NCBI GenBank assembly: GCA_029565395.1
Contig: JAKQOG010000287.1
Coordinates: 1 to 64,000 of the forward strand
Direction: 5' to 3'
Length of the DNA: 64,000 nt
From: Candidatus Hydrogenedentota bacterium
Lineage (GTDB): Bacteria > Hydrogenedentota > Hydrogenedentia > Hydrogenedentales > CAILVY01
The translations under genes and the position numbers were made by a program. Numbering within the stretch: position 1 is the first letter of the stretch; every line of letters starts with the position of its first letter. The notes under the pieces are model-generated. The model had not been told where the DNA came from. It made no database searches and saw nothing but the letters and a program-made list of their open reading frames with translations. Below are positions 9,049 to 17,832 of this stretch, one piece after another.

Positions 9049-9141
9049 AACTTTTCAAACCCGAGTGAATTCTGATGGATTTATACATATTATCTCGCTG
9101 AATAAGTTGCTTAGATTTTGAGCGTTATGCCCGAAAACCTC

Positions 9142-9178
9142 TTGATATGTATACAATCATCATATACAATTAATGTAT
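9142..9178 (+). promoter_or_regulatory. Promoter and likely autoregulatory operator of the toxin-antitoxin pair
   Basis: TTGATA (9142-9147), a 17-bp spacer and TACAAT (9165-9170) make a good sigma-70 promoter whose start would fall on or next to the ATG at 9177, so the mRNA may be leaderless. Two palindromes share the half-site TGTAT/ATACA: TGTATACA (9148-9155) in the spacer and ATACA-ATTAA-TGTAT (9164-9178) over the -10. They are about two helical turns apart. This fits repression by the antitoxin. Confidence 0.6.
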
Positions 9179-9479
9179 GAATGACTATGCCTCAATGCCT
9201 TCGTTTGAGGGATTTGATTGGAGTGGCGGGAATGCCGAGAAGAACTGGCAACGCCATCAAGTAAGTCCATGGGAATCGGAACAAGTGTTTTTCAATCAAC
9301 CGTTGTTCATTGCGGAAGACAAGGCACACTCAGTTCATGAACTAAGGTATTATGTTTTGGGTAAAACAGATGAAGAACGTGAACTGTTCATCGTCTTTAC
9401 CCTTCGCAATAAGAAGATTCGGGTAATTTCATCCCGGGATATGAGCAGCAAAGAACGCAGGATATATAGAACATTATGA
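9177..9479 (+). CDS. BrnT-like type II toxin (ribonuclease)
   Basis: A 100-residue BrnT-like protein. BrnT toxins are RelE-fold ribonucleases. Family features visible here are the FDWSGGNAEKNWQRHQVSPWE N-terminal block (the GFDWD..KAxxNxxKHgVsf pattern), then RYYVLGKTDEERELFIVFTLR and the C-terminal IRVISSRDMSSKERRIYR with arginines expected in the active site. No Shine-Dalgarno precedes the ATG at 9177, which fits a leaderless start; M7 (9195) is an alternative. Its stop overlaps the antitoxin ATG (ATGA, 9476-9479). Confidence 0.85.
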   Translation: MNDYASMPSFEGFDWSGGNAEKNWQRHQVSPWESEQVFFNQPLFIAEDKAHSVHELRYYVLGKTDEERELFIVFTLRNKKIRVISSRDMSSKERRIYRTL

Positions 9480-9763
9480 AAAAGCGAGTCCCTGTTTTTA
9501 AAACGGAAGAATCAGAACGGGAATTCTGGGCACGGGAGGATTCCACGGAGTATGTGGACTGGTCAAAGGCCAAACGTGCTGTGTTCCCTAATTTGAAACC
9601 TTCCTTACGCACAATATCGATACGTCTTCCTGAATCTATGATAGAGCAATTGAAATTGCTGGCGAACCAGCGTGATGTGCCGTATCAATCTCTTTTAAAG
9701 ATATATTTGGCAGAAAGAATTCAAAAGGAAGTTGAGCGCCACTCAGTGAAGACCTCGAAATAA
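9476..9763 (+). CDS. BrnA/CopG-like antitoxin
   Basis: A 95-residue partner of the upstream toxin. Residues 20-40 carry the signature EDSTEYVDWSKAKRAVFPNL, which is typical of CopG-type antitoxins paired with BrnT. The C-terminal half (TISIRLPESMIEQLKLLA...) is a ribbon-helix-helix DNA-binding domain. It should neutralise the toxin and repress the promoter at 9142-9178, where two palindromes with a shared half-site lie. The order toxin-then-antitoxin matches BrnTA. Confidence 0.87.
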   Translation: MKKRVPVFKTEESEREFWAREDSTEYVDWSKAKRAVFPNLKPSLRTISIRLPESMIEQLKLLANQRDVPYQSLLKIYLAERIQKEVERHSVKTSK

Positions 9764-9802
9764 GCGGTAGTGGTAACAATTTAAAAGAGTGAAAGGATAC
9801 AT

Positions 9803-11164
9803 ATGACCCGGCGAGACTTTCTGAAGACAACGGGAGCAGGTTCATTGACTTTGGCAGTGAGCACAAAGGGAAATGCAGAAATGAAAGCAGGCAAGCGACA
9901 CAATATTCTTCTCTACATCTCCGATGATCAGGGGATGGATGACGCAGGATGTTATGGGAATCCGGTGATTAAGACGCCGGGGCTGGATGCGCTGGCGAAG
10001 GAGGGGGTGCGGTTTACGCGGGCGTACTGCACGACGGCGAGTTGCAGTCCGAGCCGGAGTGTGTTGCTTAGCGGGATGCACAATCATTCAACGGGGCAAT
10101 ACGGTCTTGCACACGGATATCACCATTTTGTTTCGCTGCCGAAGGTGGTGAGTCTTCCAAATATGCTTTCAGAAGCGGGATATTTGACGGTAAACGCGGG
10201 TAAATATCATGTGGAGCCGGAGCCGCTGTATCATTTTGAGCGGTATATCAAAACAGAGGCGCCGTGGGACATGGCGGAGAAATGCCGGGATATTCTGGAA
10301 GGGGAACGCCCGTTTTTCCTGTGTTTCTGCACCACGGAGCCTCACCGTCCGTTCAAAAGGGAAGGTTCAGATCCGGTTGACCCGAAGGATGTTATTGTAC
10401 CGCCATATCTGCCGGATATCTCTGAGTGCCGGGAGGAATTGGCGGCGTACTATGGTTCAGTGCAGCGGTGCGATGCGGGATTGGTGCGTCTGATAGAGTT
10501 ACTCAAGGAAACCGGGCGGTGGGAAGACACCCTGATTATTTACGTGTCGGACAATGGGATTCCGTTTCCCGGCGCAAAGACCACGCAATACGAACCGGGA
10601 ACCCGCCTGCCATGCGTGGTGCGGAACCCGTATCAGAAAAAGCAGGGGGGCGTATGCAATGCGATGGTTACGTGGGGGGATATCGCGCCCACCATCCTTG
10701 ATTTTGCCGGGGTAAAGGGGATGGATAGCGCGGCCCATGGGCGGTCATTCCTTTCGGCGCTTGGAGAAGAGAATCCGGGGGGATGGGACGAAGCGTATGG
10801 TTCGCACACCTTTCATGAGGTGACGATGTATTATCCCATGCGGACGGTTCGCACGCGGCAGTATAAGCTTATCTGGAACATTGCGCATGGATTGGAATAT
10901 CCATTTGCCTCGGATCTGTACGAATCGAAGACCTGGCAGGCTATGTTGAAACGCGGGGATGAGATATATGGCAAGCGAAAGATTTCGGCGTATATCAAGC
11001 GTCCGGAATTCGAGTTGTATGATCTTGTTGCCGATCCGGATGAAGTGAACAATCTTGCGGAAGATCCGGGTCATGGAGAAATTCTGGCGGAGTTGAAAGA
11101 GAAGCTTCGCGTATTTCAGGAGCGCACGAAAGATCCGTGGATATTGAAGTGGGAGCGAGAATAA
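9803..11164 (+). CDS. Sulfatase (Cys-type, formylglycine-dependent), Tat-exported
   Basis: A 453-residue sulfatase of the S1 family. The Tat signal RRDFLK is at residues 3-8, metal ligands D41-D42 follow in YISDDQGMDD, and the active-site motif is C81-S-P-S-R85, so C81 would become formylglycine. The C-terminal ELYDLVADPDEVNNLAED is the usual closing block. It would remove sulfate esters from polysaccharide. AAAGGA precedes the ATG. It is 19 nt from the secreted protein that follows, suggesting one operon on a sulfated glycan. A formylglycine-generating enzyme is not in the window. Confidence 0.95.
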   Translation: MTRRDFLKTTGAGSLTLAVSTKGNAEMKAGKRHNILLYISDDQGMDDAGCYGNPVIKTPGLDALAKEGVRFTRAYCTTASCSPSRSVLLSGMHNHSTGQYGLAHGYHHFVSLPKVVSLPNMLSEAGYLTVNAGKYHVEPEPLYHFERYIKTEAPWDMAEKCRDILEGERPFFLCFCTTEPHRPFKREGSDPVDPKDVIVPPYLPDISECREELAAYYGSVQRCDAGLVRLIELLKETGRWEDTLIIYVSDNGIPFPGAKTTQYEPGTRLPCVVRNPYQKKQGGVCNAMVTWGDIAPTILDFAGVKGMDSAAHGRSFLSALGEENPGGWDEAYGSHTFHEVTMYYPMRTVRTRQYKLIWNIAHGLEYPFASDLYESKTWQAMLKRGDEIYGKRKISAYIKRPEFELYDLVADPDEVNNLAEDPGHGEILAELKEKLRVFQERTKDPWILKWERE

Positions 11165-11183
11165 CGGCTACCGGGAAAAAGAC

Positions 11184-13739
11184 ATGAACATGATCGAAAC
11201 CATTGGGATGTTTCTTGGGGTGTTGTTGCTGGTGCAAAGCGTGCAGGCAGCCACGGTTCAGAAAGCGTATTATGCGCATACGGCGGTGGAGGATTCGGAA
11301 GGCGTGATTGCGCCATGGTATACGGGGCAGAATGGGCAGTTGGATGAACGCATCCGGATTTCCGTGGAGACGTTAAAGCGGTATCCATGGGTGGGTACGG
11401 ACAAGGCGGTGATGGCCGCGCCACATTTTGTCTACACGTCCATGTGGAGTATTGACGCGGAAGGGAATATTGGGGCGCCGGAATTGAAAGACTGGATGTG
11501 CGGCGATTTGGGGCAGCGGACGGTGAGCCTGATCAACGGCATGGCGGACTATTACCGGTATTCCGGAGACCCGGCGGCAGTGGCCATTATCACGATGCAG
11601 GCGGATTATATTTTGGCGTATGCGCAGACGGGGCCGGATCATCCGTGGCCTAATTTTCCGATCAGTGTTCCCACGAAGGGAAAACCGTATGGGAAATGCG
11701 AGCCGAACGGATTTATCCAGCTTGATCTGTCGGCGGATATTGGGTCGGCGGTTCTTCGAGCGTACCGCATAACGGGCGAGGAGCGGTATGCGGAAGCGGC
11801 GAAGCATTGGGCGGATTTGCTGGCGGAACACTGCAATTTTGACGCTGGTGAGGCACCGTGGACGCGGTATGCGAATCCTGAAGCAGTTTCGTGGAGCAAT
11901 GAACTGACGGGAAGCATGACACTTATTCTGCATTTCCTGGATCAGGTGATTCGATTGGGCTATAAAGGCGAGAATGATCGTATCTTGCTGGCGAGGGATG
12001 TTGGCCGTAACTATTTGAACAAAGTATTGTTGGAACGGTGGACAGCGGCGGATACCTGGGGACGCTACTATTGGGACTGGGAATGTCCGGTGTATTGCCT
12101 CGCAGGGCTTTGGGCTGGGCAATATCTGATGGAATGCCCGGAGGCGTTTCATAATTGGAAACAAGATGCGCGCAATGTGATTTCGCTTATATTGCACCGC
12201 ACGGGCGTGGATCCGGCGTCGTTGGGCGAGGTGTATAGCGGGGCGTGGGCCGTGCCGGAATCGCCGAGTTGCTGCGGGTTGTCGCTTTCGTACGGGCAGC
12301 AATTGACGGCGGCGGCGATCGCGCAATATGCCGCGTTGACAGGCGATGCTTGGGCGCGCGAGGTGGCGCGCCGCATGTCAATCATGAGCACGTACGATGC
12401 GAGGGAGGATGGATCGGTTATTGATGGATTGAATGGTACGCCGATTGTAGCGGGGACGTGGTTGAACATCATTCATCCTCTTGCAATTCGATTTGTGATG
12501 CAGACGATGGGGTGGCTCCCGGAGTTGTTCGGACCGAACCGCGAAAACCACATTATGCGGACCACGGCGGAGGTTACGCAGGTATTTTATGACCAAGGCC
12601 GGGTTGCGTATACGACTTTCGATACGCCGGAGAATACGTATGAAGTGCTTCGTCTGGCGTTTATTCCGAAAACGATTACGGCAAATAACCAGCCATTGTC
12701 CAATCGGGATGATTTGTCCCAGCCGGGATATATGGTCACACCTCTTTCGAATGGCGATTGCATTGTTATGGTGCGGCATGATGGGGCCGCGAATGTTGTG
12801 GTCGAAGGTGAAGATCCCATGCAATTGATGAAGGCGGAACAGATCACCTTTTCAGGAACATGGGAGAAGGAGTCAGAGGGTCGGCTATTCCGGAGTGAAT
12901 CGAACGGTAGTGCTCTGGAGTGTGCGTTTACGGGCAATCAGGTGCGGATTCTGGGGGATGTGATGAGTGATGGCGGATTGGCCGATGTGTTTATTGATGG
13001 TGTGAAGCAACGCGCCGGGTTCGATGCCTGGAATCCGCAGCCTCGCAACCGTCAGGTGATTTTTTCAAAGAGCGGGTTGAAGAATGAGGAACATACCGTG
13101 AAGGTAGTAGTACGGGGCGAGAAAAATCTTCTTTCATCGGGGACGAATGTGCGGATTGCAGAAATTCAATATTCGGCGGCCACAGGAGAGAGTGGTTTTG
13201 GCGCAGGAGGCGGTCTGAAAGATGTGCAGCGGATGGTATTTGGCTATCCGGGCCGCGAGGATCTTACGGACACTGCTGGAAATGCATGGCGGCCGGCACT
13301 GGAGTGGGTGGTGCGGCTGGGAGCGAATGCGGATTCCGTGGCGGCTGCATGGTGGACGGACCCGGTAAAAGAGGAGATAGGGGGGACGGATTTTCAGGAA
13401 ATATATCGGTATGGGGCGCATGCGCCGGAGTTTGTGGTGAATGTGACGGTTGGACCGGGCGCCTATTATGCAAAGATACTGTTTGCGGCCACGCGCGGCA
13501 TTGATACGTCGAAAAACCTGGTGACCGTGCTGATTAACGGTCAGCCAGTAATCGAAAAGATGGATGTGGCGCTGAAAGCAGGCGGAGCGAACCGGGCGTT
13601 GGATTTGACGTTTAATTCGCTGAAACCGAAGAACGGCGTGATTGAGTTTCGGTTTATTGGGGGTGACAAGGAGCGTGGAATTAATGGGGAGGCATCTGTG
13701 CAGGCGCTGGAAGTGGGGCCGGAAACAGCGCCGAAATAG
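11184..13739 (+). CDS. Secreted toroid protein with galactose-binding-like and malectin-like C-terminal domains
   Basis: An 851-residue secreted protein with signal peptide MNMIETIGMFLGVLLLVQSVQA. Residues about 60-470 look like a six-hairpin alpha/alpha toroid of the kind used by glycoside hydrolases and lyases (for example DLSADIGSAVLRAYRITGEERYAEAAKHWADLL). Residues about 550-660 resemble a galactose-binding-like module (GTWEKESEGRLFRS, ADVFIDGVKQ). Residues about 690-845 match a malectin-like carbohydrate-binding domain. The chain is likely to bind and cleave a polysaccharide after the sulfatase acts. No precise family is claimed. Confidence 0.72.
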   Translation: MNMIETIGMFLGVLLLVQSVQAATVQKAYYAHTAVEDSEGVIAPWYTGQNGQLDERIRISVETLKRYPWVGTDKAVMAAPHFVYTSMWSIDAEGNIGAPELKDWMCGDLGQRTVSLINGMADYYRYSGDPAAVAIITMQADYILAYAQTGPDHPWPNFPISVPTKGKPYGKCEPNGFIQLDLSADIGSAVLRAYRITGEERYAEAAKHWADLLAEHCNFDAGEAPWTRYANPEAVSWSNELTGSMTLILHFLDQVIRLGYKGENDRILLARDVGRNYLNKVLLERWTAADTWGRYYWDWECPVYCLAGLWAGQYLMECPEAFHNWKQDARNVISLILHRTGVDPASLGEVYSGAWAVPESPSCCGLSLSYGQQLTAAAIAQYAALTGDAWAREVARRMSIMSTYDAREDGSVIDGLNGTPIVAGTWLNIIHPLAIRFVMQTMGWLPELFGPNRENHIMRTTAEVTQVFYDQGRVAYTTFDTPENTYEVLRLAFIPKTITANNQPLSNRDDLSQPGYMVTPLSNGDCIVMVRHDGAANVVVEGEDPMQLMKAEQITFSGTWEKESEGRLFRSESNGSALECAFTGNQVRILGDVMSDGGLADVFIDGVKQRAGFDAWNPQPRNRQVIFSKSGLKNEEHTVKVVVRGEKNLLSSGTNVRIAEIQYSAATGESGFGAGGGLKDVQRMVFGYPGREDLTDTAGNAWRPALEWVVRLGANADSVAAAWWTDPVKEEIGGTDFQEIYRYGAHAPEFVVNVTVGPGAYYAKILFAATRGIDTSKNLVTVLINGQPVIEKMDVALKAGGANRALDLTFNSLKPKNGVIEFRFIGGDKERGINGEASVQALEVGPETAPK

Positions 13740-13826
13740 TTATCCCCCAATGTTTAGGAAGAAAGACGGGGACCCTTTTTGTTATACTATGTGCAATTCC
13801 CTGGTTTTGCAACGAGGCAGTGATGC

Positions 13827-14930
13827 ATGAAAAAAGCGGTTTTAGCGATAGAAGACGGGCATGTGTTCGAGGGCCAGCCAGTGGGCGCGGAAGGTGAATC
13901 CACCGGCGAGCTGGTTTTTAATACGAGCATGACCGGGTATCAGGAGATTCTGACGGATCCGTCGTATGCGGGCCAGATTGTCACGATGACGTATACGCAG
14001 ATTGGCAATTATGGTTGTAACGAGGCGGACGTGGAGTCGCGCCGTCCGTTTGTGGCGGGGTTTGTGATGCGGGAGTGCTGTTTTGAACCGAGTAACTTCC
14101 GTGCAACGATGAGCCTGCCGGAGTATTTGCAAAAACATAACGTAGTGGCGATAGATGGGGTGGATACACGGAAGATTACCACCCTGCTGCGGACCAAGGG
14201 CGCGATGAAAGCAGTGATTAGCACGATTGATTTTGATCATGCGTCGCTGGTGCGGAAGGCGAAGGAATCGCCGGATATGGCGGGGAGTGATTGGGTGAAG
14301 GAGGTGTCGGTCCGGGAGGAATATGAATATGACCCGCCGGAGGTGAAGAAATACCGGGTGGTGGCGATGGATTACGGGATCAAGTTGAATATTTTGCGAT
14401 TGTTACGGGAGGCGGGGTGTTCGGTGGTGGTATTACCCGCGACAGCAACCCCTGAAGATGTATTGAAGCATCAGCCTGACGGCGTATTTCTATCGAATGG
14501 TCCGGGCGACCCGGCGGCGCTGCCTTATATTTATCCGGTGATCCGCGCACTGATTGAGAAGCACATCCCCATTTTTGGGATATGCCTGGGGCATCAATTA
14601 ATTGGGCATGCACTCGGCGGAACGACCTACAAGCTGAAGTTCGGGCACCGGGGCGGAAATCAGCCGGTGATGCAAAATGCTCCTGGTCAGGTGGAGATTA
14701 CAGCGCAAAATCATGGGTTTGCAGTGGACCCGAATTCGCTGAATTTAGATAAAGTCCGGATCAGCCACAGTCATTTGAATGATCGGACCGTATCAGGACT
14801 AGAACATGATGAGTTACCGATTTTCAGTGTGCAGTATCATCCGGAAGCTTCTCCGGGGCCGCATGACAGCCGGTACCTGTTCGCAAAGTTCACCAAGATG
14901 ATGGATGATGCAAAGGCTGGGAAGTGGTAA
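13827..14930 (+). CDS. carA: Carbamoyl-phosphate synthase small subunit
   Basis: CarA is the glutaminase subunit that passes ammonia to CarB for carbamoyl phosphate (arginine and pyrimidine synthesis). The 367-residue protein has the CarA N-domain (GELVFNTSMTGYQEILTDPSYAGQ) and a class-I amidotransferase domain with nucleophile C253 in GICLGHQ and the His/Glu pair in YHPEASPGPHD. A TATACT -10 element lies at 13783-13788. carB is not adjacent, so the pair is split in this genome. Confidence 0.97.
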   Translation: MKKAVLAIEDGHVFEGQPVGAEGESTGELVFNTSMTGYQEILTDPSYAGQIVTMTYTQIGNYGCNEADVESRRPFVAGFVMRECCFEPSNFRATMSLPEYLQKHNVVAIDGVDTRKITTLLRTKGAMKAVISTIDFDHASLVRKAKESPDMAGSDWVKEVSVREEYEYDPPEVKKYRVVAMDYGIKLNILRLLREAGCSVVVLPATATPEDVLKHQPDGVFLSNGPGDPAALPYIYPVIRALIEKHIPIFGICLGHQLIGHALGGTTYKLKFGHRGGNQPVMQNAPGQVEITAQNHGFAVDPNSLNLDKVRISHSHLNDRTVSGLEHDELPIFSVQYHPEASPGPHDSRYLFAKFTKMMDDAKAGKW

Positions 14931-14942
14931 GTCCTGGCGCCC

Positions 14943-15000
14943 GTTAGTGTCCATGCGGCACACTACTAACCCGTCATTCCCGTAAAGGCGGGAGCCCATA
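14943..15000. repeat. Palindromic intergenic repeats between carA and serA
   Basis: GTTAGTGT...ACACTACTAAC (14943-14971) forms an imperfect hairpin, then gtcattcccgtaaaggcggg (starting 14974) forms another with arms CCCG/CGGG around 14978-14992. The second is a variant of the widespread gtcattcccgcgaaagcggg repeat. They may act as terminators or simple REP-like units. Confidence 0.5.
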
Positions 15001-15031
15001 GTAAAAATGTCTATATCAGGAGTCGTTCATC

Positions 15032-16264
15032 GTGACAAGCAAACAAACATCGTTTCCCAAAGAAAAAATCAGGGTGCTGCTGTTGGAAGGCTTGCATCCG
15101 ATCTCTATCAGCCGTTTGCAGGAAGAGGGATTTAAAGTCGAGACACACAAGGGTGCGATGAGCGAGGAAGAGTTGCTGGAGGTGATTGGCGGGGTGCATC
15201 TGCTGGGTATCCGGTCAAAAACAGACATATCCGCCCGGGTGATCAGGAAGGGAAAACGATTACTCTCCATTGGGGCCTTCTGTATTGGAACCAATCAGAT
15301 TGACGTGCATACGGCAAAGTCGCACGGCATACCCGTGTTTAATGCTCCGTATTCCAACACGCGGTCCGTGGCGGAATTGGTGATTGCCGACATTATCATG
15401 CTGTTCCGGGGATTGTTTGACAAGGTGCGCGATGCGCATGAGGGGGAATGGAGCAAGAGCGCGTCAGGCAGTGTTGAGGTACGGGGCAAGACGCTGGGTA
15501 TTGTCGGTTATGGGCATATCGGGCGGCAGGTTTCGGTGCTGGCGGAAGCACTGGGCATGCGGGTGATTTTCTATGACATAGCGGATCGGCTGGCGATGGG
15601 GAACGCGATCCGTGCGGTGGATCTGCGGGATGTGTGTGAGCAGGCCGATGTGATCACGCTGCATGTGCCTGGCACGCCGGACACGAAGGGCATGATCACC
15701 GCGGAAAAGATCGGGTGGATGAAGAAAGGGGCGTTTTTGATTAATACCAGCCGGGGTTCAGTGGTGGATTTGAACGCGCTGCGCGAGGCGATTATGTCGA
15801 AGAAGCTTGCGGGTGCGGCGGTGGATGTGTTTCCGGAAGAGCCCAAGTCGAAGGCGGAACGGTTCACAACGCCGTTACAGCATTTGCCGAATGTGGTGCT
15901 GACGCCGCATATCGGCGGTTCTACGGAAGAGGCGCAACGGAACATCGGCCTGGAAGTGGCGGGAAAGATGATTCGCTTCACGAATAACGGTTCGACGGAA
16001 GGTGCGGTGAATTTCCCGAATGTGGTGTTGCCTGAACTGGTGGAGCATCACCGGATATTGCATGTGCATGAAAATGTGCCCGGGGTGCTTCAGAAGGTAA
16101 ACGCCCTGTTCGGCGATGCGCGCATCAACGTGGCCGCGCAGCATTTGCGCACCTATGAGGATATTGGGTACCTCATAATGGACATATCGAAAACCGCAAC
16201 AGGCAAGATCATGCAATCGCTCAAGGATTTGCCGGAAACGATTAAGGTACGGGCATTATTTTAG
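15032..16264 (+). CDS. serA: D-3-phosphoglycerate dehydrogenase (410-residue ACT-domain type)
   Basis: SerA makes 3-phosphohydroxypyruvate, the first step of serine synthesis, in the cytoplasm. The length equals that of the E. coli enzyme. Motifs are GAFCIGTNQIDV, the NAD fold GIVGYGHIGRQ, catalytic Arg in NTSRGSVVDL and His in TPHIGGSTEEAQ. The last 75 or so residues (HENVPGVLQKVNALFGDARINVAAQHL) are an ACT domain that in this class binds serine for feedback inhibition. The start is GTG 15032 with AGGAG at 15018-15022. Confidence 0.97.
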   Translation: MTSKQTSFPKEKIRVLLLEGLHPISISRLQEEGFKVETHKGAMSEEELLEVIGGVHLLGIRSKTDISARVIRKGKRLLSIGAFCIGTNQIDVHTAKSHGIPVFNAPYSNTRSVAELVIADIIMLFRGLFDKVRDAHEGEWSKSASGSVEVRGKTLGIVGYGHIGRQVSVLAEALGMRVIFYDIADRLAMGNAIRAVDLRDVCEQADVITLHVPGTPDTKGMITAEKIGWMKKGAFLINTSRGSVVDLNALREAIMSKKLAGAAVDVFPEEPKSKAERFTTPLQHLPNVVLTPHIGGSTEEAQRNIGLEVAGKMIRFTNNGSTEGAVNFPNVVLPELVEHHRILHVHENVPGVLQKVNALFGDARINVAAQHLRTYEDIGYLIMDISKTATGKIMQSLKDLPETIKVRALF

Positions 16265-16275
16265 GGGATACAACC

Positions 16276-16764
16276 ATGGATGCGGCGAATTTTAAGTTCC
16301 ATCATCCGAAGGGCGTTCTGTACGGGTTAATTGGTGAAAAGGGATTGTGCGAATTGTTGCTGCCGCGGGAGAATGCACCGAAGATTCATTTTCTTCATTC
16401 CGCGTCAAATATCACGTTAGGAAGGGAACTGTATCAGGCGCTGGACCGTTATTTCAGCGGGCAACCGGAGGAGTTTAAGCGGATACCGTTGGACTTAGGT
16501 CCGGGAACGGCGTTTCAGCAGTTGGTCTGGAAAGGGGCACGCGCAATACAGTGGGGGACGACGTGTTCGTATGGCGAACTGGCCAAGCGTATCGGGAAAC
16601 CTTTAGCCATGCGCGCAGTGGGGCAGGCCTTGGGCGCCAATCCAATTCCCATTCTGGTGCCGTGCCATCGCATTCTCGGAGCAAATGGAAAACTCACAGG
16701 ATTTTCCGCCGGGATGCATTGGAAAGTGGAGTTGCTGAAATTGGAAGGAAAAGTATTTCCGTGA
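16276..16764 (+). CDS. ogt: Methylated-DNA-protein cysteine S-methyltransferase (O6-alkylguanine repair)
   Basis: A 162-residue suicide DNA repair protein that takes the alkyl group from O6-alkylguanine onto C130 in VPCHRILGANGKLTGF. The DNA-binding segment SYGELAKRIGKPLAMRAVGQALGANPIPI is typical. It starts 11 nt after serA and is probably on the same mRNA. The stop lies in a short hairpin (CCGTGA/TCACGG, 16759-16781) that separates it from the converging lipoprotein operon. There is no AdaA domain. Confidence 0.95.
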   Translation: MDAANFKFHHPKGVLYGLIGEKGLCELLLPRENAPKIHFLHSASNITLGRELYQALDRYFSGQPEEFKRIPLDLGPGTAFQQLVWKGARAIQWGTTCSYGELAKRIGKPLAMRAVGQALGANPIPILVPCHRILGANGKLTGFSAGMHWKVELLKLEGKVFP

Positions 16765-16827
16765 CGCTTCTTGCATCACGGAAAAACCTTGCGATCAATC
16801 CTTAACGGCTGTATTGGAGTAGAAAGA

Positions 16828-17832
16828 TTACTTTGGCCTTCTTCTGATAATTGTTGCGGCAACGCGATTGCCCAGTTCCTCCGCAGCCTTTTGGATGGCT
16901 TTTTTGCCCGCCACCAGCGAGGATAAGTCAGCAGCGCCCGCCTCCGCCGAATCGGCTTCGTAGATGTTGGCCGTTGTGCAGTCAACCACACGCACCTCGA
17001 TGCGCGCACGGCAGGAAGACATGTTCCCGAGAACATTTCTATTCGCCGGGACCTCATGACTGAACGCCTCTCCCAATACAAGCACATCGGCGCCGTGTTT
17101 TTGTGCAAAGGCGATTGCCGGCCCGTAATCATTAAGTTCGATTGCCCTTCGTACGGGGTCGCCATAGCGAATCTCCGCGGCCACCAACTGGTCCACCACC
17201 TGGAATCCATGATCCAAAAAGACCTTAATCAATTCGGTTTCTCCGGCGGGATCCGGCACACGGCGCTGGATATGCACTTCGGGCACTACGATTAAGATGC
17301 GTACGCTTTGCATTGCAACATCCACTGTACTCAAGCTGGCAGCGGCGTCTTCCATGGCCTTTCGATCCACTTGCGCCGAAATAATGATCTTGTAGTAGCC
17401 GGCACGCATTTCTTCCGCGACTCTATCACAACGAATGATAAACCGAGCCAGTTCTTCTCGCTTCATACCAGCAACCATGGATTGAAACGCCTTCTGACGG
17501 CCTTTGTCTTGGATGAAATCCACGGAAATATTGGAGACGGCGGTGCGGATGGCCTGAGTCGTTGCTTTTTCCTTTTCATAAGGAGAGGGATCGCCGGCAC
17601 ATTGAATATCCGCCGATGCTTCCACGACCGCCGGTGTCACGGCTGTGGTCATTGAGATCTCAGTGCTTGGCGGAGGAGGCGGGGGATTTCCCGGTTGGGT
17701 GGCGGACGGGGCAGGCGCTGTCTCGGGCGCCGTCTGCGGCACAAAGTAGGGGGTGGGTTGCGTGGCGCAGCCAGCCAGCAGCACCACCAGTAGGACCGTG
17801 TTCAAACGTGATGATGGAATGAAAATCTTCAT
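16828..17832 (-). CDS. Lipoprotein of the FlgT/LPP20-like type
   Basis: A 334-residue protein with lipobox LLAGC (Cys22) and a proline-rich linker (about residues 25-55). Then ASADIQCAGDPSPYEKEKATTQAIRTAVSN resembles the N-domain of FlgT-like proteins that begin with EKxxA..A...A. The C-terminal half (IRILIVVPEVHIQRR... VLVLGEAFSH... CRARIEVRVVDCTTANI) looks like the nucleoside-hydrolase-like fold of outer-membrane CsgG/FlgT accessory proteins. It overlaps the upstream gene by ATGA at 17829-17832. Its exact job is unknown; a link to the flagellum or to a secretion pore is possible. Confidence 0.55.
   Translation of the reverse strand: MKIFIPSSRLNTVLLVVLLAGCATQPTPYFVPQTAPETAPAPSATQPGNPPPPPPSTEISMTTAVTPAVVEASADIQCAGDPSPYEKEKATTQAIRTAVSNISVDFIQDKGRQKAFQSMVAGMKREELARFIIRCDRVAEEMRAGYYKIIISAQVDRKAMEDAAASLSTVDVAMQSVRILIVVPEVHIQRRVPDPAGETELIKVFLDHGFQVVDQLVAAEIRYGDPVRRAIELNDYGPAIAFAQKHGADVLVLGEAFSHEVPANRNVLGNMSSCRARIEVRVVDCTTANIYEADSAEAGAADLSSLVAGKKAIQKAAEELGNRVAATIIRRRPK

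Noticed and set aside
16759..16781. A strong terminator after ogt
   Set aside because: The stem is only 6 bp and is followed by A, not T, in the plus direction, so it was not listed as a terminator.
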